Assembly: GCA_961205875.1 (NCBI GenBank)
Contig: OY540813.1
Location: forward strand, 15,657,001-15,721,000
Reading direction: 5' to 3'
DNA length: 64,000 nucleotides
Origin: Sialis fuliginosa
Taxonomy: Eukaryota; Arthropoda; Insecta; Megaloptera; Sialidae
Below the pieces are notes generated by a model, which searched no databases, was not told the origin of the DNA, and worked only from the letters and a program-made list of their open reading frames with translations. Of the stretch, positions 1 to 11,089 are shown piece by piece. The position numbers and the translations under genes were made by a program. The stretch's first letter is position 1. Every line of letters starts with the position of its first letter.

Positions 1-51
1 GCGGATCCGGAAGCCCCGAATTCCTGTGTGTTTAAATATTACGCGCGCTAA
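1..51 (+). CDS. possible 3' coding tail of a gene cut by the window edge
   Basis: The first ~60 bases are GC-rich compared with what follows. Frame 1 reads ADPEAPNSCVFKYYAR then TAA at 49-51. An AATAAA at 139-144 followed by T/G-rich sequence would make a normal short 3' UTR. Frame 2 is also open, to a TAG at 188-190, so the frame is not certain. I do not recognise the protein. This may be the end of the same gene as the exon at 1140-1261, with the two being alternative last exons. That link is inference only. Confidence 0.28.
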   Translation, partial: ADPEAPNSCVFKYYAR

Positions 52-138
52 ACATAACCGCAAATATAGTAAATGCCTACGTCTGGATGCTGTGTATGAT
101 ATTTCAAAATTATTGTGTGTACTTTCTACGCCATTAAC

Positions 139-144
139 AATAAA
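139..144 (+). promoter_or_regulatory. candidate poly(A) signal AATAAA
   Basis: AATAAA lies 88 bases after the possible stop at 51 and is followed by T/G-rich sequence. It supports the left edge being a 3' gene end. Confidence 0.3.
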
Positions 145-234
145 ACAAACTGTATTCCTACTTTGCGTTTATTTGTATATGAATATGTAGGTACTACTTG
201 CATACTTTAAAAAATATATATCATTCGTATATAT

Positions 235-330
235 CACTAGTTCCCAAACTGCGGTCCTCGGCTCCCTTGGTGGTATTGGGTGGATCAAAGGGAGTCCTTA
301 TGGCTCTGGGTGTAGTTGGGAAGCCCTGGA
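235..330. mobile_element. short hAT-like MITE remnant
   Basis: The left side carries CACTAGTTCCCAAACTGCGG, close to the common hAT-type end CAGTGGTTCCCAA. About 70 bases on there is an inverted, degenerate counterpart, TTGGGAAGCCCTGG. No clear target duplication was found. The same terminus type is seen better preserved at 3384-3645. Confidence 0.3.
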
Positions 331-375
331 TTATTATAGATATGTATATATGTAAAAATGTTATTCAACAATTTA

Positions 376-500
376 AATAAAAACTGATAGTGTTTATATA
401 AATTGCCTGGAATTGGTTAACCATTTAATTTTTATACAATTTTACTAAAAACTATTAGTTCGAAATTTTTCTTAAAACGCACCTGAATATTTTTTCATTT
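376..500. repeat. dispersed repeat, inverted copy at ~10.32-10.44 kb
   Basis: This stretch, including the phrases TTGCCTGG, GGTTAACCATTTAATTTTTA and AAAACGCACCTGAATATTTT, reappears as its reverse complement at about 10319-10440 with only scattered differences over some 120 bases. No coding capacity was seen. It directly abuts the tandem repeat that starts at 530. Confidence 0.65.
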
Positions 501-529
501 ATTTTTAATTTTTGGGAAATTTCAATCTT

Positions 530-900
530 GTTAGTTTATGAGTTTTAATTTGTTTTAAAAAGGGAAGGAGGTCGCGAGGGTCTTTAAATATGTGATCCTC
601 TTAAAGATAATAGTGTAAGCTACATTTTAAAAAAAAAATTTGTCTGTAGGATCGGGCCAAGCTGAGATATTAACTATTCAATTTACTTCTTTGTTAGTTT
701 ATGAGTTTTAATTTGTTTTTAAAAAGGGAAGGAGGGCGCGAGGGTCTTTAAGTGCGTGATCTTCTTAAAGATAATAGTGTAAGCTACATTTTAAAAAAAT
801 GAGTTTTTAGGATCGCGCCAAGCAGAGATATTAACTATTCAATTTACTTCTTTGTTAGTTTATGAGTTTTAATTTGTTTTTAAAAAGGGAAGGAGGTCGC
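530..900. repeat. tandem repeat, ~162-bp unit, about 2.3 copies
   Basis: The start phrase GTTAGTTTATGAGTTTTAAT occurs at 530, 693 and 854, giving spacings of 163 and 161 bases. Each unit continues through AAAAAGGGAAGGAGG, a stretch with AAGATAATAGTGTAAGC and GCCAAGCWGAGATATTAACT. The third copy breaks off near 900. A related, reverse-complement copy of the unit is present inside the repeat at 28.2-28.35 kb. So the array probably arose by amplification of an internal piece of a transposon. Confidence 0.8.
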
Positions 901-1139
901 GTTTACTACTAAAAATGTAAATTATCATGGGAGCCTTGTGATTTTTTATATTTAAAAAGGGGATAGAGAGTCAAGTAAGTTTAGGAACCTATCGTATATA
1001 CAATACTATACCCATTTATGTATATATTTATCGTTCGGATCCAAAACTGATAAGATAATTTATAATGTATAAATATTGATAAAACGTTATAATATTTGTC
1101 GATGGTTACACTTACATGGTATTTCTTTTCGTGTTTCAG

Positions 1140-1261
1140 TTAATAAAGAAACAAAGATGCGGTCAGAAACAAACGGCAACGTGTACATCGAAGAAACAAA
1201 CAACCAGGCCAACAACAACATGTCAGTCATTCCGACAGTACCGTCGAAAGATGTTGATTGA
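1140..1261 (+). CDS. candidate terminal coding exon, unknown protein
   Basis: A pyrimidine-rich acceptor (ATTTCTTTTCGTGTTTCAG, ending at 1139) is followed by an open frame that completes a codon with TT and then reads NKETKMRSETNGNVYIEE and on to SVIPTVPSKDVD, with stop TGA at 1259-1261. The exon is less AT-rich than its surroundings and the residues are hydrophilic and Asn/Thr/Glu-rich, as in a flexible cytoplasmic tail. Intron phase at the acceptor would be 1. The upstream exons lie outside the window, so the protein cannot be named. Well-placed signals support a real exon, but there is no homology I can recall. Confidence 0.5.
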
Positions 1262-1413
1262 AGATGAAGCAGAAGTGTCGGTGTTTGCGAGTTTTCTAAA
1301 CAGTAAATAATTCACGTGCTCCTTATACGATTTGCCAAAATGAATCTAATGTGTTTTGTAGCACCCAAATATGTTTGATGTTGTTTTTAATGTTGTTATT
1401 GTTAATGAATACA

Positions 1414-1419
1414 AATAAA
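1414..1419 (+). promoter_or_regulatory. poly(A) signal AATAAA for the 1140-1261 exon
   Basis: AATAAA is followed about 10 bases later by a GT-rich element (AAGTTGTTGG). It lies ~155 bases after the TGA, a normal distance for a short 3' UTR. Confidence 0.4.
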
Positions 1420-1449
1420 ACATTACAAGTTGTTGGAGATAAACATTAG

Positions 1450-3370
1450 TTTATGCACGTAGACAAAAAGGACGTACCTACAAGAGAACATAATTTGAAA
1501 TGACCATTTCTTTGCTTTCTGTGCTACTGTCAACTTTGCTTGCAGTTTTGTAGTTTTTCTCTCAAAATATTTTATTGAAAAATAAACAGAAAATAGTTTG
1601 TCATCTTACCACTCTTTTAAATGTCATATAGTATATTGTAAATGAATTACAATCCTTTAAAAGCTGTGGCCCGAACCAATCATTTAACACTATACAATAT
1701 TTACATATCCGTTTGTTTGAAATTGGTATTTAGCTGTCTCTATAAAAGTATTTAGATGCTATAAATAAGCGAAACACAAACGCTTTTTATGTATATTCAT
1801 AGATTATTTTTTTCTATTTGAATTCTTCGAATAATTATACTCTTTATTCTACCCCCATATCTTTTGATAGTCATGTGTTTATAAATCGCTATTTTTACAA
1901 TACCGTACTTAGTCCTGAATGCATATAGTATGTATATTTAGTTCGTTTTCTTTAGTATACATTAAACATTAATTGTATAGTTGTAAATAAAAATATATAT
2001 TATTTCAGGGATATTATTTATAAGTTAAGTATATTCTGAAAGTAAATACAAATCTAGATAAATAAAATAATATTATGTTTTCATTTATGTGAAATGTATT
2101 GTAAATAAATATAACCACAGTGTAAAGTTTTAAAATTACAATAATCGATTGCAGATTATTATGTCATGTTTAGACCAAAGAGACAAAACAACAAAATGAT
2201 GTTTTTTGACAAAATAGTAACAAACCCTAAAGTGTTTAAAAAAATCGTATTATTATTTTGTGTTTTTGGTCTAAACGCGGCATTATATTTCTTTTTCCGA
2301 TGAGTGAATGATATAGTCTATTAATAGTATCTACTAGAGACAAAATATCTGAACAAATATTAATTAGTTCTTATTCCAATGATAAATATAATTATTAAAA
2401 TGTTTATTTTATTTATTTGGACTAGAATAAATAACCAGTTTTATTTTGTGTTAGTCTCGCTCGTTATACATTTATACACTTTGGGCGTACCCTAGTTCAA
2501 AATATTTATTTAAAAAATTAATATATTGATATTTGCCATAAATTTGATTTAGGCGGAATAAAATTTATTTTTACGTGTATATATAAATGTATAATAATTA
2601 ACAGCATGTTTAAAAACATCGATAATATACATAAAGACAATATACAAGTTTAAAATAATTAAAATTCTATTACGTTATATTGCCGTTTATGATATCGTGT
2701 TTTATATGTATATCACAATAAAATTGCAATGTGCAATAAGAGGACACCACTGCTTTAAACCAAAGTTACATAAAATACCGATGAAAAAATTCAAACAATG
2801 CAATTTTTAAATTTAAATTGACACTTTTTTTAAATTAAAATATTTTTTTTATATCAACGGTAAATAATCCCATAAATTAAATCAAATTTCAAATAATTAT
2901 ATAAATATTTCCTTTATATTTTCGAAACTTTTAACTGTTTTTAATATTAATCTAAAACAAAATAATAAATGAATTAATATTTTTAAGAAAATATATGTAT
3001 GTTCTCACACAATAAAGTAAAATGCATATTCTGGGAGGATAAAAACTGATTTTGTGGGGATGAACCTTTCTACTACATTTCTCGATATGTATAAAAAAAG
3101 TTCGGTTACAACCCCCCCCCCCCCCCCCAATTAAACACTAAATTAATATTACATTTAGTCTTATCTTCGATTAAAAAAACACAATATAATATATATCTCT
3201 TCATAATTGTTAAATTCATCTTCATTAAAATATTCGTATTTACTCGTTTTTGAATCGTTGTTTTCTTTCTTAAACATTAAATAAAAGTGTATATAATATG
3301 CTATATATGAAACTTTTTGATGTAATAAATTTCCCCTAAACTAAACAATTAATAATTATCATTCAGAATT
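1450..3370. other. AT-rich intergenic stretch, no gene seen
   Basis: No open frame of note, no splice-signal pairs with coding content. It holds scattered AATAAA words and one homopolymer of 17 C at 3112-3128. Confidence 0.5.
3112..3128. repeat. poly-C tract, 17 bases
   Basis: An uninterrupted run of C in otherwise AT-rich DNA. Such tracts are common in or beside degenerate transposon ends here (compare 42761, 63737 and 63936). Length in an assembly may be unreliable. Confidence 0.85.
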
Positions 3371-3383
3371 AGATTCATTAGAA

Positions 3384-3645
3384 CAGTGGTTCCCAAAGTG
3401 TGCGCTGCGGAGCCCTGGGGAACCGCGGCGACTTTACAAGAAGTTTGCAAAAGCTTTCATAATTCTTTTTTCGTTTGAAATAAATGAATTTATTCATTAA
3501 TGCAGTTGTTTTACTTCTTCATTATGTGTCCATTACAATGTGTCTGGTGTTATACGTGTTTTATTTATTTTTATCTCTTACTTATGATAAGTCATAATTT
3601 GACTACGGGAAGGGCGCTGTGAGTTGAAAATGTTGGGAATCACTA
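3384..3645. mobile_element. hAT-type MITE, ~262 bp
   Basis: Left end CAGTGGTTCCCAAAGTGTGC, right end GTTGGGAATCACTA, imperfect inverted repeats of the hAT type. Flanks are CATTAGAA (3376-3383) and CATAAGTA (3646-3653), matching at 6 of 8 positions, consistent with an aged 8-bp target duplication. There is no coding capacity, so it depended on a transposase encoded elsewhere. Confidence 0.65.
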
Positions 3646-4048
3646 CATAAGTAGATATTTTAAATGAGTAAAATACTTCACTAAATAAACTAGCACCAAG
3701 TGTTGGCAGATTATAAATTATTTCCTGAGGATCACGATTGATAAATTTAGAAACCATAAATATTAAAAAAAATATTTATGCAAAATATGCTTAAGTACCA
3801 GGTGTTCACCGTATAATATATTAAATGAATTTTCACTTACAGTTACTAATACTTATGTATAACTTGCATAATGGACTAATTAAGACAACACCTACAAGCA
3901 TTTTTATTTAAAAAAAATGTTGTTTTAGGTAGGACAATATTAATTGTAGATTATAATGGTAAATATATGTCTTTTCAACTCTATTTGCGTTTTTATATGT
4001 GTAATTACTAAATAATTGAAAAAGACATAACAGTTTTATCAAAAAAAC

Positions 4049-4190
4049 TAAGGCTGCACACTGAGACGAGATTTTTTTTGGTCGAGACCGATATGACATT
4101 GACTTTTTGGACGAGACGATACTACTTGAATTTTAACAAGACGAGACTTCAGTTACGCAAATCTTAATTCTCATCTCGTCTTCAGGCAGT
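4049..4190. repeat. degenerate GACGAGAC-rich dispersed repeat
   Basis: Begins CTAAGGCTGCACACTGAGAC and contains repeated GACGAGAC / GAGACGAT words. Related sequence, partly in the opposite orientation, occurs at ~11290-11520 and ~52106-52470. The latter ends GCAGCCTTAA, the complement of this start. It is probably a worn MITE family with TAAGGCTGCA termini. Confidence 0.5.
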
Positions 4191-5327
4191 TTTAATCAAA
4201 ACATTAAAATGTACATATATCTAATCACTTAATTAATATTATGTATAACATTTTGATTTCTTTTGGAAATTATAAAATGTATATCCATATTCCAAACAAG
4301 TTCAGAAAATATCAGTTCTGAATCAAATGTACCTGTAAATTATATACAAACATAGATCAGTATATAAATATTAATTTTGTATCATATACAAAACTTAGAA
4401 AATAAATAATATTACATATATATGTGTTTCTATGTACCTAGTATCAGAAGTTATATCTTATCGGAAGATGATAAATTATTAATATATAAGTATGTAGTAT
4501 AAAATAAGAAATATACGTTCAATGTAATAGTTAATTGTATTTTCATCATTGTAATTCTAAAAATAACATTACTTTTTATATTAACATTTAGCTTCACATG
4601 TCATAATAAAACTGTCTTGTATTTTCTTGGGGACAATGACACGTTCTGGAAATATAATTCTTTTAAAATTAAACTCACTTTTATAATTAATTCATCCACG
4701 AAAGGACTAATAATGATTGCAAATTCTATTAATTAATTATTATTATAAAATAATATCCATACTATATTATGATATAATAAATTCGACTGCAAATGTATTA
4801 TACTTATTAATATTACATGATAGCGTATCCTAAAAAATGTTCAAATGATGATAAATTTTACACAAGTCAGTTTACTATTTATTATAGAATTTAAAATTTA
4901 ATTTTCTGTATAATTTTGCACAATGTAAATAATTATTTAATTAGTATGTATAATTTTAGAAATATATTTTAAAAATCCAGTTTATACCTTTAGGTGTTTG
5001 TATATTGTGTTTCAAATGTTAAATGTAATATGTTTTATAAAATAACATTTATGTAAATATATCATAATGAAAATGTAAATTCAATGATAAAATCAATGTA
5101 TGTATGTATTAATGTTGGTCATTATTCTGAATAAAATACTTATAACTGCAATCTCCCACTGTTTTTTATTTCTTCATTAACATTTTATACTTTCCTTTTA
5201 CAGGATTTTTATACAATTTTTGAATGCAAGGATTCTTGAAATTAAGTTATTCAAATAACAAACATTATAAATTTAATAATAAGCTGTCTTAAAGACAAAT
5301 AAGGGTCTAGAAGTCGAAAGATAACAC

Positions 5328-5605
5328 AGCTACACAAACAAAAGTGCGGAGCCAAAAAAGCGACCTATCGAATATTGTCGAAATCCAATTTTTTTTTCTC
5401 GACCAATACTACAATGCTATACAGGTCGCTTTTTTGGTATTGCACACTTTTTTTTGGAAAAATTCAACCTAAACGCAAAATTCAAGCTCAAATAAAAAAA
5501 ATTGGTAAACAGAAAATGCAAAAAATTTGGATTTCGACTATGCTCAACGAATACTACAATGCTATATAGGTCGCTTTTTTGGCTCCGCACTTTTTTTGTG
5601 TAGCT
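5328..5605. mobile_element. MITE with ~40-bp terminal inverted repeats, 278 bp
   Basis: Ends AGCTACACAAACAAAAGTGC and its inverted match closing at 5605 (GCACTTTTTTTGTGTAGCT). The pairing continues inward over GGAGCCAAAAAAGCGACCTA. Inside, the segment AATACTACAATGCTATA followed by AGGTCGCTTTTTTGG occurs twice in direct order (near 5405 and 5550), so one end appears internally duplicated. The open frames across it are by-products of the inverted repeats. No convincing target duplication. Confidence 0.75.
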
Positions 5606-6682
5606 TGTAATTAACAAAAAATAATCCAATATTAGAATAAAAATACTGATGAACGTGTAGTTAACCACTTTGGATTCTGAATAACATGTGCATACCTTAA
5701 CATCTTTCCTTGCATGAAGGAAAAAATATTTAACGATCAAATAAACCTTCAGTTTTGTTTTTCTGTCAATCCCCTTTTCCCGTGAGAGTTTGCCAAGTCA
5801 CGTGACCCTGGTTCATCTATATTTAGATTGATTTTTTTTTCTTTTGAAAAAATATTATTTTCCTTTGAAAGACAAAAAGTACCCTTAGGGCATCAATGTA
5901 CATATAATACAATGAAAAGATATCGGGAACAGAAAATGACATATCTAGATAATTCCTAACAATTTTTTTAAGATACTTATTTAATATTTCAATATTTCCT
6001 TCCACCCCCAACTCTCGAGTTAGCACTGTTTGTTCTATAAATATTTACTATTCATATATGACATTATAATCTCTAAGGTATCTCAAAATTTTATTTTTTA
6101 ATTTTATTTTATTTACTCTTATGGAATTTTCATTCTGTTAACAGATTCTTGAGTTTTATTATCTGTATAATTTCAAATTGCATTGGAATAAGAAATTTCA
6201 ATAATCAAATACCTATGTAAAAATATGGTTAATAAAAAAATTATTAGGTTAATATTAATATTAAAGAAGTGAAACTTTGATAGTACCCACGTTCCAAAAT
6301 TGTATTAAAATAAATTTTTTAAAATGGAATGTGCGAACAGAGAACATAACTAAAACCCAAATAAATGAATAATAATATAAAAATCACAATGAATATTCAT
6401 AAAAAGCCTCCGAATTTGGGGAAAAAATTGCTACATCAAATAAACTTCTAATGATTAAGAAGTAAAGAAAATTAAACAAATGTAAGCATACTTAGGTACA
6501 TGCAGTAAATTATTAAAATACATAAATATATACTTTCAAACAATATAAATTACAGTATACTAACTATAATACAAAGATTAAAAGAAAAAAAATCACGAAT
6601 TACTTGGAAAAATTATTTTATTTTCTCAGAATTCACGAATATAAAAACCGACGAAATTTCCAAAAAATTCTCAATTAAGTAT

Positions 6683-6921
6683 ATTTGAGGAGGTGAGTTC
6701 CAAAACTCGTTCGTTCTATTTTTAAAAATAATCGAGATGTAGGTGGATTTGAAAGAATTCTATTATATTTATTGTAATGCCAGTTTAGAGCAAAACTCGC
6801 TCAGTTATAATATGATTGAGCGAGTTTTGCTCTAAACTGACATTATCATATGAAATAATGCTAAAAATTCTTTTAAAATCCACTGCAACTCTATTATTTT
6901 TTGAAACTCACTTCCTCATTT
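6683..6921. mobile_element. palindromic MITE (family A), copy 1
   Basis: Termini are TTTGAGGAGGTGAGTT and the complement-type AACTCACTTCCTCATTT. The centre is a perfect 23-bp stem (6781-6803 with 6817-6839) around a 13-base loop, built on GCAAAACTCGCTCA. Related copies are at 54165-54353 (complete) and 14031-14123 (partial). All share AAAATTCTTTTAAAATCCAC and the AACTCGTT-type ends. Confidence 0.8.
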
Positions 6922-8694
6922 AGTTTCTTCATTATTAACGTTCTTTATAGTATTGTTTTTGTATACCAATTAATAAGTTATATTTAATGTAATAAAAAAT
7001 GTACACTTCATGTAAAAAATAAATTACCTGAAATTTATTCTCGGAACAAAATAAATATAAAAAATATATAAAACACATGGTTCATAATCAGCTAAATATC
7101 TGTACTTAACATCTTCAACATGTGCTTTATATGTAGATCTAGTTATGAATATGGACACCCGAAAAAAATATCATCTAAAATTATCATCGCATGTAATCAT
7201 TATTTATTTATTTCATAATTCATACTCACAGGTTTATGTTAAATGTATATTATTTTAGATTTATGTGAGTACATCTGGTATAAAGTTTTATGTTTAATGT
7301 ACGTTAGTATAATTTTATGAATATAGCATACCTTCTTTTTATTAATACATTCATGAAGTAATGGTTTAAGATATGTAGGTACTATGGGTTTCAGAATTGC
7401 TTACAAAATATTTAAAAATATTAAGACAAATATCATCGGTTAATTTTTTCAAGAGCGGAGATTATATAGGTACATCATTTTAAATAAAAACACAAATATA
7501 CGTCCATTTCATTAATTTATTTTAAATCAAATTTAACATATTTAAATACTAAAATTCGGAATATCAAATATTTATTGCCACAGAATTTACTTATACAATT
7601 CTCAATAGATTACATTTAAAAACACAAGTACAATAAACGAAGAGTACTTCTTTATCTACCAAATGAGTTTCAAAATATCTGTCTTTGTTTGGTACATGGA
7701 GAAATGATTTAAATATTATAATAATCAAATAGGAGGAGCCTCCTAAGTTTGCGATACGCGAATTTGAATGAAAACTGGTCATCCACTTCTGCATGCGACT
7801 TTACATCGATGAATGTACGTATAATGTATTTAGATTATTCAAACCATATAAAATTTTTTTTAATGTTTATAACAAAAGTTCGAACAATTTTTAGCCAAAC
7901 CTTATTTTGCATAAATATATCCAATATTAAAAAAATGATATTACTGAAAAGTTGTTTATTTATAACGTGAATATTTTAATACTTTATTCCACTGTGATTC
8001 AAATCTGGATTAAATGTACCTCAGACCTCAAGAGAACCAGCGTAACAGATTTGTATATACGTAGATGAAAAAACATTGAAATTTTATATTTATATTTATT
8101 TAGAGATAGTTTTATTTATGGAACAGATATTTTAAGTTTTAAAATTAATAATCTTTTCTTAGTAATGCTTATAACTCAATATAAACTTCCTCTTTCAAAA
8201 TTTGTATGTATTTATATTTTATAAAAATATTCAAAAGATAAGTGGTTATGAAACGGAATCAAAACATGTCACTCTAATAAATATATCCTGTTTTTATTTA
8301 AATAATAATAAAATTAATCGAAAGTTTATCAATGGAATACTAAAATATAAAAAAAATTTATAAAATTGTGTTTATACGATGTGTATTGCAATATGTGTGA
8401 AAAAATCGACATGCAATATTATCTAATATTAATTGGATATGATATTGTCTATACTGCAATTTTTTATAATGTTAATATTTACATTTTCACAGTTTCTTCA
8501 TTTTTCTGCAATGACGTAAATGTACTTTTCCTGAGCATTAATTTTCTAATTTAACTTTTAGTGTTTTGCAGAAATATTACTACATCACTCATCTCAGAAA
8601 TAGAACAAGTCAGAACAACTGGCAGTCCAATCAACTTTATTAGTTTTAAAAGTTTTTTTATAAGATTTGTAGCATAGAAATTTATTCATCGACA
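6922..8694. other. AT-rich stretch, no gene seen
   Basis: Contains only short AT-driven open frames (for example near 7591-7970 and 8366-8554) with no recognisable domain and no splice context. Nothing else is supported. Confidence 0.45.
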
Positions 8695-8888
8695 AATATC
8701 ACTTATTCAAGTCTTGAAGCTTCCGCGGTGATCTTGATATGCATCTTGGCTTCTGGGTGTAAGCCGCGTCGATTTGATCGTGTTATCGGCCAACGTTTCG
8801 TCACACATTTCAATGGACAAATGTGGCCGAACAACACGATAAAATCGACGTGGCTTACACCCACAAGTCAAGATGAATATCACTTATT
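8695..8888. mobile_element. 168-bp inverted-repeat element flanked by a 13-bp direct repeat
   Basis: AATATCACTTATT occurs exactly at 8695-8707 and 8876-8888, bracketing 8708-8875. Inside, about 50 bases on each side pair (8742-8791 with 8823-8874): CTGGGTGTAAGCC pairs with GGCTTACACCCA, and CGTGTTATCGGCCA with TGGCCGAACAACACG. The insert is much more GC-rich than the flanks. A 13-bp duplication is longer than cut-and-paste transposons usually leave and suggests retroposition or another mode. The minus strand contains GACGAAACG in the loop side. Confidence 0.65.
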
Positions 8889-9059
8889 ATTTATTATATA
8901 AATATAATTTTCATTTTTCGTTAGTGAAGAGGCATGTAAATTCTTTTATATCATAATGAACACAAGTTAATTAATTAATTTTTTTTTTAAATGTCACAAA
9001 AAATTCTATAAAAAAAGTAAAATTAAAATTATAAAAATTGCAGAGTGAACATCGCTCAA

Positions 9060-9790
9060 AAGATATTTTGAAACTTGTAATATTGAATTTTTAATATTTT
9101 CTATACATTTTAATTTAATCGAAGCTAAAAAAAAGATATTTTTGTAAAAAAACGTCAAGCTCCGACTCGATGGGAAAATTGTAGAAAAGTCTGCTTAATT
9201 GCATTGTAAATTGTAATGCATGAAATTTCAGTTTTAAATGCTTTTTGATTTTTGCTCTACGATTTTTTTCTTACATATTTAAATCGAAAACCATACTTCT
9301 GCATAAAAATCCAAGGAATCATTATACGATAAAAAAATATTGAAAAACTCAAAACTTTTCTTCAAAGTTTGAACTGCCACCAACTTCGATTTTTTCTATT
9401 CAGTGAGAATTCAACAAAGTTTTGGAAAAAATCCCTTTTCGGGCTTCGATTTATTGTTACCCAGCTTTTCAAAAAATCGATTGAATATTTTAAACTAGAA
9501 GCTCAAAAATGTTTTTAGTATAAATTATTTTTGTAGAAGATGTGATCATTTAAATTTTACCAAAAATTTTCATTAAAAAAATCCCTTTAATTTTTTTACG
9601 ATTTTATAATTTATTATACTGCGAGAAATATGCGAATCATATTATCATATACAAATAATTGCTTCCTCGCAATTTCGAAGATACGAGAAGCTATGTGATC
9701 GTTTCAGATTGAGACAAAAAAAAAGTTCTCCAATTTCAAAATTTTAAATTTATTTATCCGTTTCACGTCAAGACAAACACTTTTCGTTCC
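9060..9790. other. AT-rich stretch with repeat character, no gene seen
   Basis: No coding sequence recognised. Phrases of the type found in old insect transposon debris, but no defined boundaries. Confidence 0.35.
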
Positions 9791-9796
9791 GTGTCT

Positions 9797-9850
9797 GTCT
9801 GTCTGTCCGTGTGTCCGTGTGTCCGTCCGTCCGTCCGTCCGTCTGTCCCC
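9797..9850. repeat. (GTCC/GTCT)n microsatellite within a dispersed repeat
   Basis: A run of GTCTGTCT / GTCCGTCC units followed by CATAACTCATGAACCACTGA and ACCGATATTATTGAAA. The same arrangement (GTCTGTCTGTCTGTCCG then ACTCGAGAACCACTTATC) recurs at ~47760, and a complementary ACAGACAGACGGACGGACAT at ~16890. The 93-codon minus-strand open frame here encodes low-complexity TDGRTD-type sequence and is an artefact. Confidence 0.75.
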
Positions 9851-10200
9851 TGAATCCTTGTCACACGCATAACTCATGAACCACTGAACCGATATTATTG
9901 AAACTTGGTCGGATGGTTGGGTTTGGGTTGAGGACGGTCCCATTTCAAAATCATCAAAATCGTGTGTAAGGGGGAGGGGTGACACCCCAAAATATTTATT
10001 TTTTCAAGATATCTCAAGAACGACACATGTTACGAGAAAATTTTATAGAATATTTTTTGTAGAGAATTAAATTTCCTATAATATGGGTCTACTACGTTTG
10101 TTGTAAAATAAAAATATTCCCTTACAAAGATTTATCGAAATTAATTTTAAAAATTCGTGTTTTGTTTTTCTAAATTGATATTTGATTGGATATATTAAGT

Positions 10201-10272
10201 GTCATTTTGACGTTTTAAATGTCACTTTGGCGTTTTAAATGTCACTTTGACGTTTTAAATGTCATTTTGACA
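10201..10272. repeat. 20-bp tandem repeat, 3.6 copies
   Basis: Unit GTCAYTTTGRCGTTTTAAAT at 10201, 10221 and 10241, with a partial fourth copy at 10261. It is embedded in the repeat region that runs on to the inverted copy of 376-500. Confidence 0.9.
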
Positions 10273-10318
10273 TTTGCATAAATTTAGATTTAGATTGAAA
10301 TTGTCAAAAAATTTAAAA

Positions 10319-10440
10319 TATATGAAAAAATATTCAGGTGCGTTTTAAGAAAAAATTCTAACTAAGATTTTTTAGTAAAATTTGTATAAAAATTAAATGG
10401 TTAACCAATGCCAGGCAATTTATCTGAACACTATCGGTTT
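10319..10440. repeat. inverted copy of the 376-500 repeat
   Basis: Reverse complement of 376-500 with scattered differences, including AGGTGCGTTTTAAGAAAAAA and AAATGGTTAACCAATGCCAG. The two copies are ~10 kb apart and opposed. Confidence 0.65.
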
Positions 10441-10823
10441 TAGTGAATTTAGCACGAGGAAGCACTGTGCATTTACTTGGCAGATGTTTTTTATATATAG
10501 GTATAATCAACAACAGTATTCCATTCAGGAACGATTCGTCCTAATATGCCTTAGGGCCTTAGGGTAACGTTTGTTATCCTATATTCCCGCCCAAATGTGT
10601 AGTCCGTATGTCATAATATGAACAGTAGCATTCACATGAGGCCAAAACATGTCTAATTCGAACCAGGTGCGTCGCGAACGCATCGCTACCAATGACATAT
10701 GGTTTCCGCTCTGTAAGAAATAGCTTCCTTCCGACTACAGACTTCTGACCTCTCGCTTGTCATCGCCTGCAGTTCAATGTGCACGTCTCGCTCATGAAGC
10801 TTGTATCTTATATTGGACATTGA

Positions 10824-10994
10824 TCAGTAGTTCAGCTAGTTGCTATTTCCGTATTTAGAACCGTTGCTTCTAAAAATGGATTCATATATATTTATGTATA
10901 TTATCTATTTGTTTTATGTATTTCTATACAGCTTGGATGTTCAAGACAATGACCAAATAAATTTCACCTGATAAATGTCATACCAATTTTTACG
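10824..10994 (+). promoter_or_regulatory. candidate promoter and first exon with strong splice donor
   Basis: The DNA from ~10450 to 10870 is clearly less AT-rich than its surroundings. TCAGT at 10824-10828 resembles an insect initiator, with a TTATATT about 15-20 bases upstream. The transcript would contain a 31-codon ORF from ATG 10876 to TGA 10969-10971 (hydrophobic N-terminal half). It then has ATG 10975 running as MSYQFL into a near-consensus donor (ACG/GTAAGT, GT at 10995). No matching downstream exon was identified. Joining to the acceptor at 18402 would give a stop after a few codons, so membership in the zinc-finger gene as 5' UTR is possible but unproven. Confidence 0.25.
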
Positions 10995-11089
10995 GTAAGT
11001 ACCTAATTTGCAAATTATTAGAAATAATATAATAAATAAGATTTAAGTAATGTCTATATTATCTATCATTAATAGGGATTCACACAAAG

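Noticed and set aside
530..900. Possible CRISPR-like array
   Set aside because: Units are ~162 bp and contiguous without unique spacers; it is a tandem repeat in an animal genome.
8742..8874. Complete hammerhead ribozyme in the hairpin element
   Set aside because: I could see GACGAAACG but not the full conserved CTGATGA core in the right position, so it is not annotated as a ribozyme.
9704..9985. 93-codon minus-strand ORF
   Set aside because: Its residues (TDGRTD, TRTHGQTDRH) come from the GTCC/GTCT microsatellite and a dispersed repeat found again at 16.9 and 47.8 kb.
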